From: Exophiala sp. HKRS030 | Taxonomy: Eukaryota > Ascomycota > Eurotiomycetes > Chaetothyriales > Herpotrichiellaceae | Length of the DNA stretch: 64,000 nucleotides | Direction: 5' to 3' | Assembly: GCA_023897205.1 (NCBI GenBank) | Contig: JAHWDD010000005.1 | Coordinates: 2,046,001 to 2,110,000 of the forward strand | Part shown: positions 46,556-57,677 of the stretch, in pieces | Layout of the letters: every line of letters starts with the position of its first letter | Position numbering within the stretch: position 1 is the first letter of the stretch | The notes under the pieces: generated by a model | The model's input: the letters and a program-made list of their open reading frames with translations, nothing else | The model's database searches: none | Told to the model about the DNA's origin: nothing | Made by a program: the position numbers and the translations under genes

Positions 46556-48032
46556 TTATGAAATTGGGGTTGCAGGTGCCCTGGCCCCGGCTTGCGTCCG
46601 CATATACATACCGTCAGTCGAATGAGGTGAAGAAGCTATCGACTGTGCGGCTTGTTGCTGAGCGACCAATTCCCTTGCGTAAAATTCCACCAGCATCGTG
46701 CCATAGGCTTCAAGTTCCTCCACCGGAACAGATAATCTGAAGTCGTTGAGGAGCAAGAATTGTAATTCGAGATTGTTGAGTTCCGCTAATGGCAAACCTC
46801 CGACCTAAGAATCACGATTAATTGGGTCGATACAATCTTTCAAAAAGTCTTACCTTAGCGTATCTCGAATTCGTGTAAAACACGTCCGAGAAGAATTTGC
46901 TGGCGCAGGTAACTCCGGCAATGACAAGACGGTGGATATTGTAGCTGTCTACAACAAAAAATTGTGACAAGTCACTAGACATGTCCTGTGCATTCGGTGA
47001 GCCAGGCCCTGGTGGCGCAGCGGAACCGGCGGCAGGGTCACTGATATCGTGATGCTCCTGAGGACTGTCCACACTCAGGGGCATGGGCGAAGGTCCTGTT
47101 GGAATGGAGGTTTCTGGTGCTGTTGCAGGTGAATCGTTAGGTCCCTGCTGAGCTTGTCCCAGTAGTCCTCGATTAACCATATCCGTCATTCGATCGAAAT
47201 AGACGAGGAGACTCAGGAAGACTTCGTAAGTGGTCGGACAGTACTTATGTATCCGGCTCAAATAACTCAAGATAGTTATTCCTGGGACATTCTTGCCGTG
47301 AAAAGCCAACACGCAAGACGCATGAGGGTTCAAATGGCTTTGTTCTTCGGTCAACGGGATAGGTCTATGATGTTCATGTTGTCTGTCATTGGTGGTCGTG
47401 ATCTTTGTGAGTAGCCCGGCCACCATCTCGATGATATCTGTGACCGGCATGGAACTGATTTCATATTGTCTTCCAGAGTCCGAAAAAACACTGGACGATC
47501 GCGGCCCTAGTCTTGGACGTGCTAGATATTCTTCACTCGCAAAGCTGCGAATATGCGACAAGTCTCTGACTTTGATTCGACTCGGAGAGGTCGCTTCGGA
47601 GCCTCCTAAAGATCTCGTGGATCGGTACGTGGGCTGTAGTCGCGGAGAGGGAGGTGAAGCTGCGACAACCAGTCGAGGGTCGCTCGATAAGGGAAAACCG
47701 GACTGGTCAAAGCCTCGGCTGTGTTGGTTGACATTGTGAGGGTGGTAAGATGCTTGTCTAGTAGCGGAGGAAGGATCGTTGTCTACGGGATGAGAGGTTG
47801 GCGTGGAAGATTCTGGGAAAGGTTCGCGAGCGGTAGGTGTGCTGGAACGGACTGTGGCATCGGTGTCGCCTCGCGGTCTGTTTGTGGTAGAGGTAGACGC
47901 GCTCCTAGCTCTTGAGGCTTGTGCTGTTGCGCCTGAAGCCTCATCTGGCTCAGAGTTGCTGTCTACCATCATGTGGTGATAGGGATGATGACCCAGTCCC
48001 GGCGCCACTTGGCTTAACACCAACGAGCCCAT
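46556..48032 (-). CDS. PHO80-type cyclin (Pho85-associated)
   Basis: Exons 48032-46854 and 46804-46556 encode 475 residues. The C-terminal half is a Pho80-like cyclin box: the segment around PIPLTEEQ and FHGKNVPGITILSYLSRIHKYCPTTYEVFLSLLVYFDRM, then YNIHRLVIAGVTCASKFFSDVFYTNSRYAKV, and after the intron GGLPLAELNNLELQFLLLNDFRL. Such cyclins activate the CDK Pho85 in phosphate, glycogen or stress signalling; which branch applies here cannot be told. The N-terminal ~190 residues are low complexity with Ser/Thr/Pro. The ATG at 48032 is the first in frame, but an upstream exon ending at a GTAAGT near 48379 could contribute or form a spliced leader. The 50-bp intron keeps frame. Confidence 0.87.
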
Positions 48033-48953
48033 CTCAACCGGTTGTGACAAATGTCTGCCAGCAAAGGTGTTAGCAATACCCAACGTCTAGATGCCCAAAC
48101 AGCGTGCAAAGCAGGATTATTTTTCAGCCCAATTGTCCCCAGCCTGACCGAGACCTGCAGAGGCAGTGCAGCCCGCGCGTAGGACGATCCGACCCACATG
48201 GGAGGGGTTTGGGCAATTTCGCATGCATGAGGGTGATGAAAGCGCTCGATTCTTGCACCGATATCGATGAGATAGAAGGAGGTGGATGTTTGGGTAGTGT
48301 CGCAGGCATGGTCGGGAGGCGCATCAGGAGCTAGCATGTGCTGATATGAGCGGTGGGGGATGAAATAAAGAGGACTTACCAAAGACATGGCGGAGGGGTT
48401 TGCGATAGTATTGATGAAGTCCCCTTGCGCAAACAATGCTCGAGAATAAAACGATGAGGCCGACGACGACGAACGAGCCGCGATGATTCCGGGGACGAGG
48501 GGTTAAAATAAGTGAGAGGAGCGTAAAAGTGATGTGAGAACAAATGTACAGAAAGAAACACGGGATAGGAAAGTCGCAAGGGCGAATAATCGCCGACAAC
48601 GGGAGTGGGTGGCTTGTGCAATGGATCACGTATCTCTTCGGGGCCTCACCACGCCTTTTCTTCTGTTGGCGTCATTTTGCAGCAGGTGGCTTTATTTTTA
48701 AGTACATGTGCTCATACGTACAGTACAGTACAGCACAGCATCGTTGCAGCAATTCATCCATTCGCCTCCATGTCACAAAGCTATCTGCCCTTCAAGGCTT
48801 CTGCCGACTTCATGCATAGACTGGATCTGCGCATAAGGCACATCTACAGACTGACACACCCAGCTGAATTAAGTCGACCTTCTAGCGACATGACAGTCTG
48901 AAAGCAATGCTAACTCCATCCAGTACGCCAGCCATAATCCGTATTTTCCCCTC
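48033..48953. other. Region between cyclin gene and proteasome beta1 gene
   Basis: 921 bp between the cyclin start and the proteasome stop. It probably includes the cyclin 5' UTR with an intron. No separate gene is recognised. Confidence 0.45.
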
Positions 48954-49695
48954 TCAATCCTTTCCTGGTCCTCGATAACCCTGGTCTGGCAGGTACAAGT
49001 GCCGCTGAGCCCCCTTTGCTGTCAATACCACCATTCGAATCACACCGCCTGAACTGCCGTCCCACTTGATGGCTTCACTTAGAGCTTCCTTGACAAAGTT
49101 GACTCCCTCCTCTTCAGTCATGCCTTCTTTCCAGTGTACATCGCAGTAACCATAGATGTATGTTGATCCGGAACCTCCAATAGCATAAGACCCCTTGTGT
49201 AGTGAACCTCCAAGAGGTATTGAGTAGACTTGTCCACCGTTCCGTTTGTCGTATCCGGCAATGATCATACCAGCACTGGATAGAGTCAGCATTATTTTGG
49301 CACCTCCAAAGACGTCAACCTTACCTGAGTTGGTCCTTGTTCTCGTAACACAGCTCTTGAAACAGCGCAGCAGCGGTCTGCGTCGTAGGAGGTTCGTTGT
49401 TCATGATCCCATACATGCCCAGATGATATTGCACAATATCAGATACGGCCTGAGTATCGGCTGCAGATCCTGACCGACAGCACCAAATTGTATCATGTAC
49501 TTGGGTGAGTTTGTCTGTCACTCTGTTTGCGATGTATGCTCCTGTGGTCGTTCGACTATCCGCTCCGAGTATAACACCGTCTTTGAAGTTGATAGCCATG
49601 ATGGAGGTTCCCAGATTGACTTCTCCTGCTTTTAGATGGTTCATGTCAACATGAATACCATCTTCACCCAACATGCCCGTGCCAGGGCCGATCAT
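48954..49695 (-). CDS. PRE3: 20S proteasome beta1 subunit (caspase-like)
   Basis: Exons 49695-49325 and 49275-48954 encode 230 residues. Beta1 is one of three catalytic subunits of the 20S core and cleaves after acidic residues. The propeptide of about 29 residues ends in Gly just before the catalytic Thr (residue 30, LG|TSIMAI). Counting from that Thr, Asp17 (GAD) and Lys33 (TDK) fall at the positions required for catalysis. The [13 protein letters not shown] and [11 protein letters not shown] motifs identify the beta1 type. The 49-bp intron splits the codon for Ser in SAGM and keeps the frame. It is divergent from the Bem46-type hydrolase gene. ECM29, whose product binds the proteasome, lies 10 kb away in the same window. 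Confidence 0.97.
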
Positions 49696-50338
49696 GATTG
49701 CGGAGAGTGGACGAAATGAAGCCGGGCGGTAGAGGTTGTTGCGAGGTCGCTGTAGTGATGAGAATCAGCTCGAGGGAGATTGTAATTCGAATCTATGCCT
49801 ATCGGAAAGCAGATTCTGTTCGACGAGATGAGATGAGGAGTGGTGGAAAACAAATGGTAGAACTGACTTGACGAAAAGTGCAGGAAAGGCTCCCAAGAAC
49901 GCGTCTCCAATTCGAGTTGAAGCTCAATTGGCGGAAAAGCTGCAGCAGCAATGACCCAAATTAGCCTCGCCAGCCTTGGGGAGGCTCACCTGGTCCTTTG
50001 CGCCGCAGCCTTGTTTACGCCCCCAAGCATCTTGTAGTCGGCGGCACTCCCTGCCTAAAACGCCTCCTGCAGTTCCCCTCAGTTGCCTCATCGAAGCCAC
50101 CTCCATCTGTAACCCGTAAATCTGGACATGCAAACATCGCCGACACCTCTTCTTTAAAGAATACCTCCAAGTATCCATAACTCTACGGCGGCTCCTCCTA
50201 CGTGCTCGACACCTACGAAAGTCTCCTCCCATCATCCTAATCTCAACACGCATGCCTCCTTAGTCTAGTGGTCTCCATCTCCTCTATACCACTTACTGCC
50301 GTCGAACTTACTGCCTGCGCTTCCTCAATTCAGACACT
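49696..50338. promoter_or_regulatory. Divergent promoter region of PRE3 and the Bem46-type gene
   Basis: 643 bp between opposite start codons. No gene is recognised. A stretch near 50252-50270 resembles a tRNA D-arm but lacks the rest of a tRNA. Confidence 0.45.
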
Positions 50339-51289
50339 ATGAATTCAGTCTTCTCTTACTTGCGAATTCCTCTGTTTGTCTCATCTAGCCTTGCAGCCCT
50401 AGGTAGCAGTCTACTCTATTTCAAACAGAACGACATAATCTATCCTGCAAATCTCCCCGCGGGTGCAAGAACCAACGTCCCAACACCCGACCAATTCAAC
50501 ATCACATCGGCCGAGTCGATCAAGTTCCCTACTCCTGATGGGGAGACCCTCCATGCCTATCTCCTTCGACCTCCCAAGTCCCCTGTTCAAAACAATGTCA
50601 CGCTGGTTACATTCCATGGAAATGCGGGAAACGTTGGCCATCGTTTACCGATAGGCAAGGTACTGTCCGAGAGCCTGGGATGCCATGTGTTCATGGTCGA
50701 GTATCGAGGCTATGGTCTATCGACTGGCTCTCCAGATGAAGACGGCTTGACCATCGACGGTCAAACAGCCTTGAACTTTGTCCGCAACCATGAAGAGTTG
50801 AGGAAGACGAGTATCGTATTGTATGGCCAAAGCTTGGGTGGTGCATTAGCCATCAAGCTGTTGCAATCAAACGAGCAGGCCGGAGATATTGCTGCAGTGA
50901 TTCTCGAGAATACGTTCCTATCCATTCGCAAACTCATCCCCTCAATCATGCCACCAGCAAAATACATTGCAGCCCTGTGCCATCAGCGGTGGAACTCGGA
51001 GGAGAGCATGACCAAGGTGACGGACAAAGACATCCCGGTGCTGTTTCTTTCAGGCCTGAAAGACGAGATCGTACCACCTACAATGATGAAGTCGTTGCAC
51101 GCGGCGTGTCCCACGAAGAAGGTCTGGAAAGAATTCCCGAATGGAGACCACAATTCCACCGTGGCAGAACCTGGCTACTTCGACGCCATCTGGGAGTTCC
51201 TTGTCCAAGAAGTCATGAGAGCATCCCGCCGAAACACCAAACCCTCAAGAGGAGACACTGATGTTCATCGAGAGGAGCTTTGGAGCTGA
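50339..51289 (+). CDS. Alpha/beta hydrolase of the Bem46/ABHD13 type
   Basis: One exon encodes 316 residues. The N-terminus has one hydrophobic segment (residues about 8-28) that would anchor it to a membrane, then an alpha/beta hydrolase domain. The oxyanion motif HGNAGN, the nucleophile elbow GQSLGG (Ser165), the acidic residue in LKDEIVPP and the His in NGDHN are all present, so it should be catalytically active. Fission yeast Bem46 and human ABHD13 share this layout. Bem46 homologues in other fungi have been linked to polarity and germination, but the substrate is unknown. Its stop codon lies only 11 bp from the stop of the opposing ATP11 gene, so the 3' UTRs must overlap. Confidence 0.92.
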   Translation: MNSVFSYLRIPLFVSSSLAALGSSLLYFKQNDIIYPANLPAGARTNVPTPDQFNITSAESIKFPTPDGETLHAYLLRPPKSPVQNNVTLVTFHGNAGNVGHRLPIGKVLSESLGCHVFMVEYRGYGLSTGSPDEDGLTIDGQTALNFVRNHEELRKTSIVLYGQSLGGALAIKLLQSNEQAGDIAAVILENTFLSIRKLIPSIMPPAKYIAALCHQRWNSEESMTKVTDKDIPVLFLSGLKDEIVPPTMMKSLHAACPTKKVWKEFPNGDHNSTVAEPGYFDAIWEFLVQEVMRASRRNTKPSRGDTDVHREELWS

Positions 51290-51300
51290 AGAGGCAGCTC

Positions 51301-52487
51301 TCACGATATTCTTTCAGCTTCATCCACCAATTCTTCTAGGTTGAAACCCTGATCACCGTTGCTGAACTTTTGCAGTAATCCCTGGCGTTTCTCGCGGCCG
51401 ATACCACCGCCATGACCTTCGTAGTCATAAAATCTTTGCAGACACATCAGCAGCCATCTCCCCTCTTCGACACTGACGCCTCGATTCTCGACCACCGAAC
51501 CAGTGAGCAAGACAAGACCATGGGAATCAGCTAGGTCAAGGTGGTGCGTGACGGTAGTGTGCGGCTGCGCGTATGCCCCATGGACTTTGAAAGCAGCCAA
51601 ATGTGTGAAGAGAACCGTACTTGTATGAGTGTTCGACGTGTCAACTTCTGGGCTCGCAGAAGCACCAGCCGGAGGATGAAATCCCCATTGTAGGAAATGA
51701 ATATCTGCCGCAGATCGTTCACCGCCCTCGAATCCTTGAGGTGACTGTTTCACATCACCACTGCCATCTTCGGCCATCGGTCGGGGAAGAGGAAGAACAA
51801 ATTGTGGGTGTGTTCGGGCTGTACGGTAGATACGGTTGTACGTCTCAAGAGGGATAACCGCACACAGGGACAGAGGGTCGTTCGCGTGGCGGAGTCGCCA
51901 GACATATTCCACCTCTTTGTTGGCTAGAGCCGAGACCTTTTCCAGGTCAAGGTATGACGATAATGGCTTGATGCCTGGAGCAGCGGACTTGGGGGCCCCG
52001 GGCAAAGCTTGGTTCTGACTCTGTGCAGAGGAAGCAGACGGCTGCGGCGTCGGGGCAGGCGGCGGTTGTTGCTGGAACACTGGCTGAGCAGGCGTTGGCG
52101 TAGATTGCTCCATAGGAGGCTTCGATGCCGAACGTTTATACTCATTGATCTTTTCGGCGTAGGCTTCCTTCAGAGACGAAATGGATTCGTGACCTTCCCT
52201 GTGATTCAACAGTATTGTTAGTGTCCAATCTATTGTTTGACATCGTCTGCAAACACTTCGTAGGAGAATTTCAGGATTGATGGGCGCGTGGGCAAGGTTA
52301 CATACTGTTTGGCCTTCTGATCCAGCTTGTCCTTGTACCTGTCCAGGATCCGACTCGAGTCGCGGTGCGTCGTGACGAAGCGCACATCGTGGACTCGGGC
52401 GTACCGGCGTTGCGACTGCGACCGCAGGAGGATTCCCGCGGAGTTGTGGATCGTCCTGCGCAAGGCGACCGAGTATGGTGCTGCCAT
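51301..52487 (-). CDS. ATP11: Mitochondrial F1-ATP synthase assembly factor Atp11
   Basis: Exons 52487-52306 and 52198-51301 encode 359 residues. Atp11 is a matrix chaperone that binds the F1 beta subunit before assembly with alpha. The N-terminus (MAAPYSVALRRTIHNSAG) looks like a mitochondrial targeting peptide. The ATP11 domain is recognised by KPLSSYLDLEKV, the segment EVEYVWRLRHAN, FVLPLPR, IHFLQWGFHPP and FTHLAAFKVHGAYAQPHTT. A Gln/Pro-rich linker of about 45 residues separates the N-terminal coiled part from the conserved domain. The 107-bp intron (52305-52199) keeps frame and restores the EGHESISSLKEAYAEK helix. It converges on the Bem46-type gene with 11 bp between stops. Confidence 0.93.
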
Positions 52488-53689
52488 CTTGGAGGACCTT
52501 CACGAAAGCAGAAAAGTAAAAGCGCACGCTCAAAGGATGGGTCTAAACCCGAGAGCACCACACGAGTAGCAGAAGTGGCTGCAAAGAAAACGGTTAGGGA
52601 TAGAAAGGATAGAATCGAAGCTTGCGTTCATACGAGTACTATAGAAGATGGCATAAAAAAAAGTCGACTCCGATTGGCCGAGTGCAAAATGTGGAGTTCT
52701 GGAAGTGCTTTGGTATGCTTTGGCCGGATTCTCGTAGAATGGACATCGTTGAAAGAAATAAGGACAGTAAATTGAACTGATGGAAGAGTACAGAATCGAT
52801 AGCCATCAAAGTTTGATAGTAATTAAGAGTGATATTCAGAGCAAAAATGCCAGAACTTCACGAGGAGAGAATATCGATGCCGATAATAAGGCTTTGCCTT
52901 ACATCACAGTACAACAAGTGCAATAGCCAACCCATAAGTTCATTCTAACCCCAAACGCCCCGCTATGCTTTGAAACAAAAGTTAAAAGCCGGATGATCAA
53001 GACGAAGCTGGCCTTCAGATCCAATAATCGTACTGACGAGGTAGATGTGCCCAAACTCTCAAATTGAGATATCGGCTTGCCTCAGTGCGACCTAATTTGG
53101 GATCGACGTTGAGGTCCAGGACTGGGACACCAAAACACCATGTATTCTTCGGATACAGCTTGGGACAAACCATCACCCCCACTATCTTCCGAGGAACGCT
53201 GTCTTCCAAGGAAGAGCCGGATATCGATCTGGTATGCCAAAACCGCTGGAGGGATACACGTCGCGTTCATTACATTTCTGACGCCCGAACTTTCGACGCT
53301 TGCTCCATTGGAGTGGACTAACAGAAGAGAGGAAGTCGTTTGAAGCAGAACATTGCCACCAGAGTTTCATCTGGTTGGATTCGTGCTTTGGAAGTCGAAT
53401 ACAATGCGTCAAATGGCCAGATTGAATTTAGATAGCCCAGGTGCTTGTGTTTGCACGAACAGGCTTTTCTTCGTCTGCCGCATGTTCAACAGAATTTGAT
53501 TGCAGTCGACTCTCCAAGTTCCGTTTTCCGCACGAAACGTTCAGGAGTCTGGGTTGATGTAAGACAATTTGAGCCTGCGCATACAGCTTCGAACCCGTTA
53601 TGCTCCACATCTACAGGGCGATCCTCAACACCCAAAGATCAGTCTATTCTTTCATCTCGAAGAGTTTCGTAAAGACTCTGATGCCGGTT
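52488..53689. other. Intergenic region upstream of ATP11
   Basis: 1.2 kb with only short frames and no recognisable domain. It presumably holds the ATP11 promoter and the 3' side of the next minus-strand gene. Confidence 0.5.
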
Positions 53690-54157
53690 CTATCGGCGAA
53701 GAGAGTCGGAAGCATCTCGATAATGGCCGGCAGGTAAATGTTGAGAAGGAGGTCGTTGGGACTGTTTTGCGACTTCGGCAGTAGGTGAAAAAAATAAACT
53801 CGGAACGTTGGAAAAGGACCGTGGTAGTTTACTCAGATCTTGCATGTCGTGACCAGATTGCATGGCAGGATTCTTTTTGAGATCTGGAAGAGGTGTGTAG
53901 GATATATTGCCGCCTGCGGCACCGTTTTTGGCATCCCGTCTGAATGCTCGGTTGATCGACCATGACATGACGACTCTCCAGGCGATGATAAGGAAGAGGA
54001 CAAAGCCCAATACTGCTCCTACCACAATAAAAACAAAGTTGTCTGGAAGATTGGACGACTCTAGGTAAGGGGCGCCCGCTTTCGGGGGGACTGTCGGCGG
54101 AGGGTAATTGAAGCCGCCCGGGAGGGTGGGCAGCTTGCTGTTAGTAGCCGCTACCAT
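53690..54157 (-). CDS. Small single-span membrane protein (possibly Csi2-like)
   Basis: One exon encodes 155 residues. The N-terminal third is Pro-rich (FNYPPPTVPPKAGAP). One clear membrane span follows (NFVFIVVGAVLGFVLFLIIAWRVV, about residues 38-62), then a basic patch and a Ser/Pro-rich tail ending in a PAGHYRD motif. The PPPTVPP run followed by a VGAVLGF-type span resembles fungal Csi2/vacuolar membrane proteins as I remember them, but this is a weak assignment. The ATG at 54157 is preferred although the frame is open upstream to 54541, because the upstream part is not protein-like. It is divergent from FCF1. Confidence 0.65.
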   Translation of the reverse strand: MVAATNSKLPTLPGGFNYPPPTVPPKAGAPYLESSNLPDNFVFIVVGAVLGFVLFLIIAWRVVMSWSINRAFRRDAKNGAAGGNISYTPLPDLKKNPAMQSGHDMQDLSKLPRSFSNVPSLFFSPTAEVAKQSQRPPSQHLPAGHYRDASDSLRR

Positions 54158-54716
54158 TGTGTGCAACTGAAATAGGTGTATGGACGAGATAAGGATGCAG
54201 AATATGCAGGCCGGCTGGGTTATGGAAAGGATGAGAGAAAGATCAGACGAGAGTACGTATGGGAGGGATGATGAGGTCTCAGAGGCGCGAGAGTTTGTTA
54301 GTGGCCCCTGCGCCTGGGACGCGGTTATTCTGGGCAAGGAGCACCTGGGCGGGGCAAGCTCCCAGTGAACCAGGGTAAACGCAGCCTCTAACGTGAGCGA
54401 TTGTGGCTGAGACCAGGTGCTAACAGCCGTCAAAATTTCCAGAACCAAGGCCTGTAGAGCGCCTATCGTACTCGGGCTAAGCAGCCCTGGTAAGCCCCCG
54501 AGAAGCCCCCGATTATTGTGTCGACGACGCAGTACGCTCACTAGGCTGGGTTTAGTTAGGCCCGGTAATAGCCTTCGCGGGCATCTGGTTAAACCCGTGA
54601 TCTTCCAGAATTATTTTTCGACAAGAGACACTCCAGACCACCTCAACACGACCAGATCCCGCTGAGGCAGTCGATCTTTTGAATCTCCGTCAATATATCC
54701 ATTCACCTGACCCAAG
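54158..54716. promoter_or_regulatory. Divergent promoter region, membrane protein gene and FCF1
   Basis: 559 bp between opposite start codons, GC-rich with no gene recognised. Confidence 0.45.
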
Positions 54717-55541
54717 ATGGGTGTCCAGAAGAAGACTCGCAAATTCGCCCAGGTCAAAAGAATCATTTCACAACGAGACGCTCGCCTCAAAAAGAATCAA
54801 GACACCAACAAAACTGCAGACAAGAAGAAAAAGGACGACGATGTCATACGAGAAGTGTAGGCGCTCCTCTCCAACTGTTGCATATTTCCACTGACAATAG
54901 CAAGACCCCAAGTCTCATCGGCACTCTTCTTCCAGTATAACACCGCCCTGGTTCCCCCGTACAGCGTGCTTGTCGACACGAACTTTCTCTCCCACACCGT
55001 ACAGAAAAAGCTCGAGCTGCTACCGACTATGATGGATGCACTTTATGCAAAATGCACACCAATCATCACCGACTGTGTGGTAGGTGCTTGGAACGAGATA
55101 TCAGTCATAACACTCAACTAATCTTGGTTACCGCAGATGGCCGAACTCGAGAAGTTGGGACCCAAATATCGCATTGCCCTCCGTATTGCTCGAGACGAAC
55201 GATGGGAAAGATTAAAGTGTGGACATAAAGGCACGTATGCTGATGACTGCATCGTCGACAGAGTGCAAAGAGACAAGATCTATATCGTTGCTACAAACGA
55301 CAGAGACCTCAAAAGAAGAGTACGCAAAGTGCCGGGTGTCCCCATTATGAGTGTCGCAAGAGGAAAATATGTTATTGAGAGATTACCAGGTAAGCTAAGA
55401 TCTTCTGATTTGCAGTTCGGCCCATCGAGGTCATCTTATTCGCAATGTACATTGTGGTTATGTCGATACAGTCCCTATGTATCTCGTTTTCATGGCATTG
55501 TGCAATGCTGACATTTCCCTTTAGACGCACCGGAAAAGTGA
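54717..55541 (+). CDS. FCF1: rRNA-processing PIN-domain protein Fcf1
   Basis: Four exons, 54717-54856, 54905-55079, 55137-55389 and 55525-55541, give 194 residues, matching Fcf1. Fcf1 (Utp24) is the small-subunit processome endonuclease for early cuts in pre-18S rRNA. The basic N-terminus KKTRKFAQVKR, the core PQVSSALFFQYN, LVDTNFLS (first PIN aspartate), ITDCVMAELEKLGPKYRIALRIARD, GTYADDCIVDRV and IVATNDRDLKRR are all diagnostic, and the acidic PIN residues are retained. The last exon adds only five residues. The second acceptor (CAAG) was chosen because it alone restores VPQVSS. It converges on an unresolved membrane protein gene 109 bp away. Confidence 0.95.
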
Positions 55542-55650
55542 TGGAAACAAAACATCGTCACATTACGACACTATTCAAGAATTTTGCAGTCGCATCCATT
55601 CTGCGGATCCCCAAAGTACAATACATGTCCAACATGGCATTCCACGGTCG

Positions 55651-56371
55651 TCAAGCTCTGACCTTCCACACGGTCCATTCGATCCCCCAGGCAACAAATG
55701 CTAGCAGCACCGCACTTAGAATGCATAGTGCCAAGATTACTTTACGTCGCAATTGGAATGCCTCGTCCATCTCCTTCTTGGCTAATTTGCGTTGATGGGA
55801 ATGGTAGTAGGCATCCTTGCTGTTGGACTGCCCAAATATACCACCTGCGGTTTGGCGGTCGATGAAGAATAACGAGATCAGGAATGACACAAACAGTACC
55901 GGCGCGACTATGAGTCGAGTGTAGATCGATTCGCGGATGAATTCCTCCGAAACTGTTGTGGCTGTCTTTACAGACATCACTCTGGATCGGTCGGTATCGT
56001 CGGCAGAAATGTTGGCCACCTCATAGGGTTCGAGACAGGCGTACAAGGACGAATATGATCCTTCCGCCTTGAGCGATAGGGTTTCTGGACTGCTGAAGTG
56101 ATGTTGAGGCAAGAATTTGTGGTTATACTTGGTTGAATTGACGTTGTCTACCGAGGAGAAGAGTCGTTTGCTTAGTCACTAAGAGTGTGATGTCAGTCGT
56201 CAGACTCGCCAAAAGTGCTTTTGCGACACATCTACGCACGTTTGCCGGTGTTACTGCGGAATGATGCGGCTTTATGCCTGTAGCACAGACAAAGAGTATC
56301 TCTCCCATTTTGAAAGTCTCGAAAGCCAGATACGTCAGGTTATATATCAGTATCTTGGGCATGGGGCTCAT
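55651..56371 (-). CDS. Hypothetical two-span membrane protein, exon structure unresolved
   Basis: A minus-strand reading from about 56180 to 55651 encodes a polar N-terminal part, two hydrophobic spans (LIVAPVLFVSFLISLFF and VILALCILSAVLLAFVAWGI) and a conserved-looking loop between them (RQTAGGIFGQSNSKDAYYH). No ATG starts this frame upstream of MSVKTATT, so an upstream exon is expected. The ATG-led frame at 56371 (MSPMPKILIYNLTYLAFETFKMGEILF) is a good candidate and has a GTGCGT donor near 56240, but no acceptor I tried joins the frames cleanly. A broken gene is the alternative. Function is unknown. Confidence 0.45.
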
Positions 56372-56723
56372 GTTGCACCTGGTCGGATGCTTTAGCGATT
56401 GGCTTGGACTTGACCCACTGGGGCGTTGAATCCGTGCTCCCGTCCAAATTTGGTATTATTGTATTATATCTGCCTGGCTCGCCAATTTCGGATCATCACT
56501 AAAAGGTGTTGCCGGATAGGGCTGCGCACATATGACTGTGTTTACTAAGGACGAGAATTGCTGTGGCATCTGGCGATGATTAACCACATGACGACTTTTG
56601 TAGCCACCGTGGGCAAACAATTTGAATAGTCCCATTCCATTTTGGATTTCTCTATACCAAACGATCATCATTACATTCCCACGCCGCCCTCGTAGTACTC
56701 GTTCAAAACTGAGCATCTCAATC
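56372..56723. other. Region between the membrane protein gene and HIS1
   Basis: 352 bp between two minus-strand genes. No gene recognised. Confidence 0.45.
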
Positions 56724-57677
56724 TCAGCCCGTCCGTGAATTGGCTATATCCAACACGAGAATATCCGTGGCTTCTGCCGCCGTCAAATCATCCATGACGG
56801 TCGCAATATCCTTCTTCTCAACCATCGACTGGACTGCGACCCAATCCGACTCCTCCAAAGCAGTGATTGTCGGCGCCCTCTTGCCTGGCGTGATTTTCGT
56901 AGCTTCGGCCAGTTTCGACCTGGGAACGTTGTACGTGCAAAGCACATATCTCTGTGCCGTAATGACGCCGCGTATCCGGGCGGCGATCAAGTTGACCAAT
57001 TTCTCGTTCGAGACCGACTTGCTCTTGATGAGCACTGCCGTGCTCTCGACAACCGTATCGATCGCCTTCAGCCCTGCGGCGCGCATCGTTTCTCCGGACT
57101 CTACGAGATCGATGATCCCGTCGGCAACGCCCAATGCGCACGCCGCTTCCACACTTCCACCAACAAACTTTATCTTCGTCTTCAACTTTGGCACAGGGCT
57201 TGCCGTTCCGTTGATGCTTTCTTTTCGACTGCCCATGCCCTCTAACCGAGCGAAGTAGTCCTCGGCCAGGCCGGTAAAACTTGTAACGATGTTCTTGCCG
57301 ACCAGATCCTGCACCGTCTGGAGAACGCCTTTGTTCGGGACTTGTACTTGCAGTTTGCACTTGCCGAACCCCAGGTCCATGACCTCTTCAACCCCGGACG
57401 CTTCCCCTAGTGGGAGATGGGCATCGTGCTCGGCAACTTGGTCCCGACCTGTGATACCCAAGTCGACCTTGCCCTCGCCGACGAAAGTTGGGATGTCCGC
57501 CGCCGGCAGGAATATCAAAGCCAATGGTAGATTTTTGACGAGGGCAATGTCTAATCTTGTCTCCCGGCGGAATTGAATGTCGGACCCAGACAGAAGATCG
57601 AGGGTTGCGGCTTGAAGCCGGCCCTTTTTGGGAACGGCAAAGAGAAGCCTATCTGAGAGGTGGTTGACCAAATCCAT
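56724..57677 (-). CDS. HIS1: ATP phosphoribosyltransferase
   Basis: One exon encodes 317 residues, within the usual size of fungal His1. It catalyses the first step of histidine synthesis, joining ATP and PRPP, and is the point of histidine feedback. The N-terminal catalytic part shows LLFAVPKKGRL, DIPTFVGEGKVDLGITGRDQV and the PRPP-loop-like VGGSVEAACALGVADGIIDLVESGETMRAAGL. The C-terminal regulatory (HisG_C) domain ends the protein, with RAPTITALEESDWVAVQSMVEK. The ATG at 57677 follows a TTG-led open codon run and matches the family start. It is divergent from the eS28 gene, 531 bp away. Confidence 0.96.
   Translation of the reverse strand: MDLVNHLSDRLLFAVPKKGRLQAATLDLLSGSDIQFRRETRLDIALVKNLPLALIFLPAADIPTFVGEGKVDLGITGRDQVAEHDAHLPLGEASGVEEVMDLGFGKCKLQVQVPNKGVLQTVQDLVGKNIVTSFTGLAEDYFARLEGMGSRKESINGTASPVPKLKTKIKFVGGSVEAACALGVADGIIDLVESGETMRAAGLKAIDTVVESTAVLIKSKSVSNEKLVNLIAARIRGVITAQRYVLCTYNVPRSKLAEATKITPGKRAPTITALEESDWVAVQSMVEKKDIATVMDDLTAAEATDILVLDIANSRTG

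Noticed and set aside
50252..50315. Possible tRNA (D-arm-like TTAGTCTAGTGGT and a later GTCGAAC)
   Set aside because: No matching acceptor stem, anticodon stem or proper T-loop could be folded; at most a chance match.
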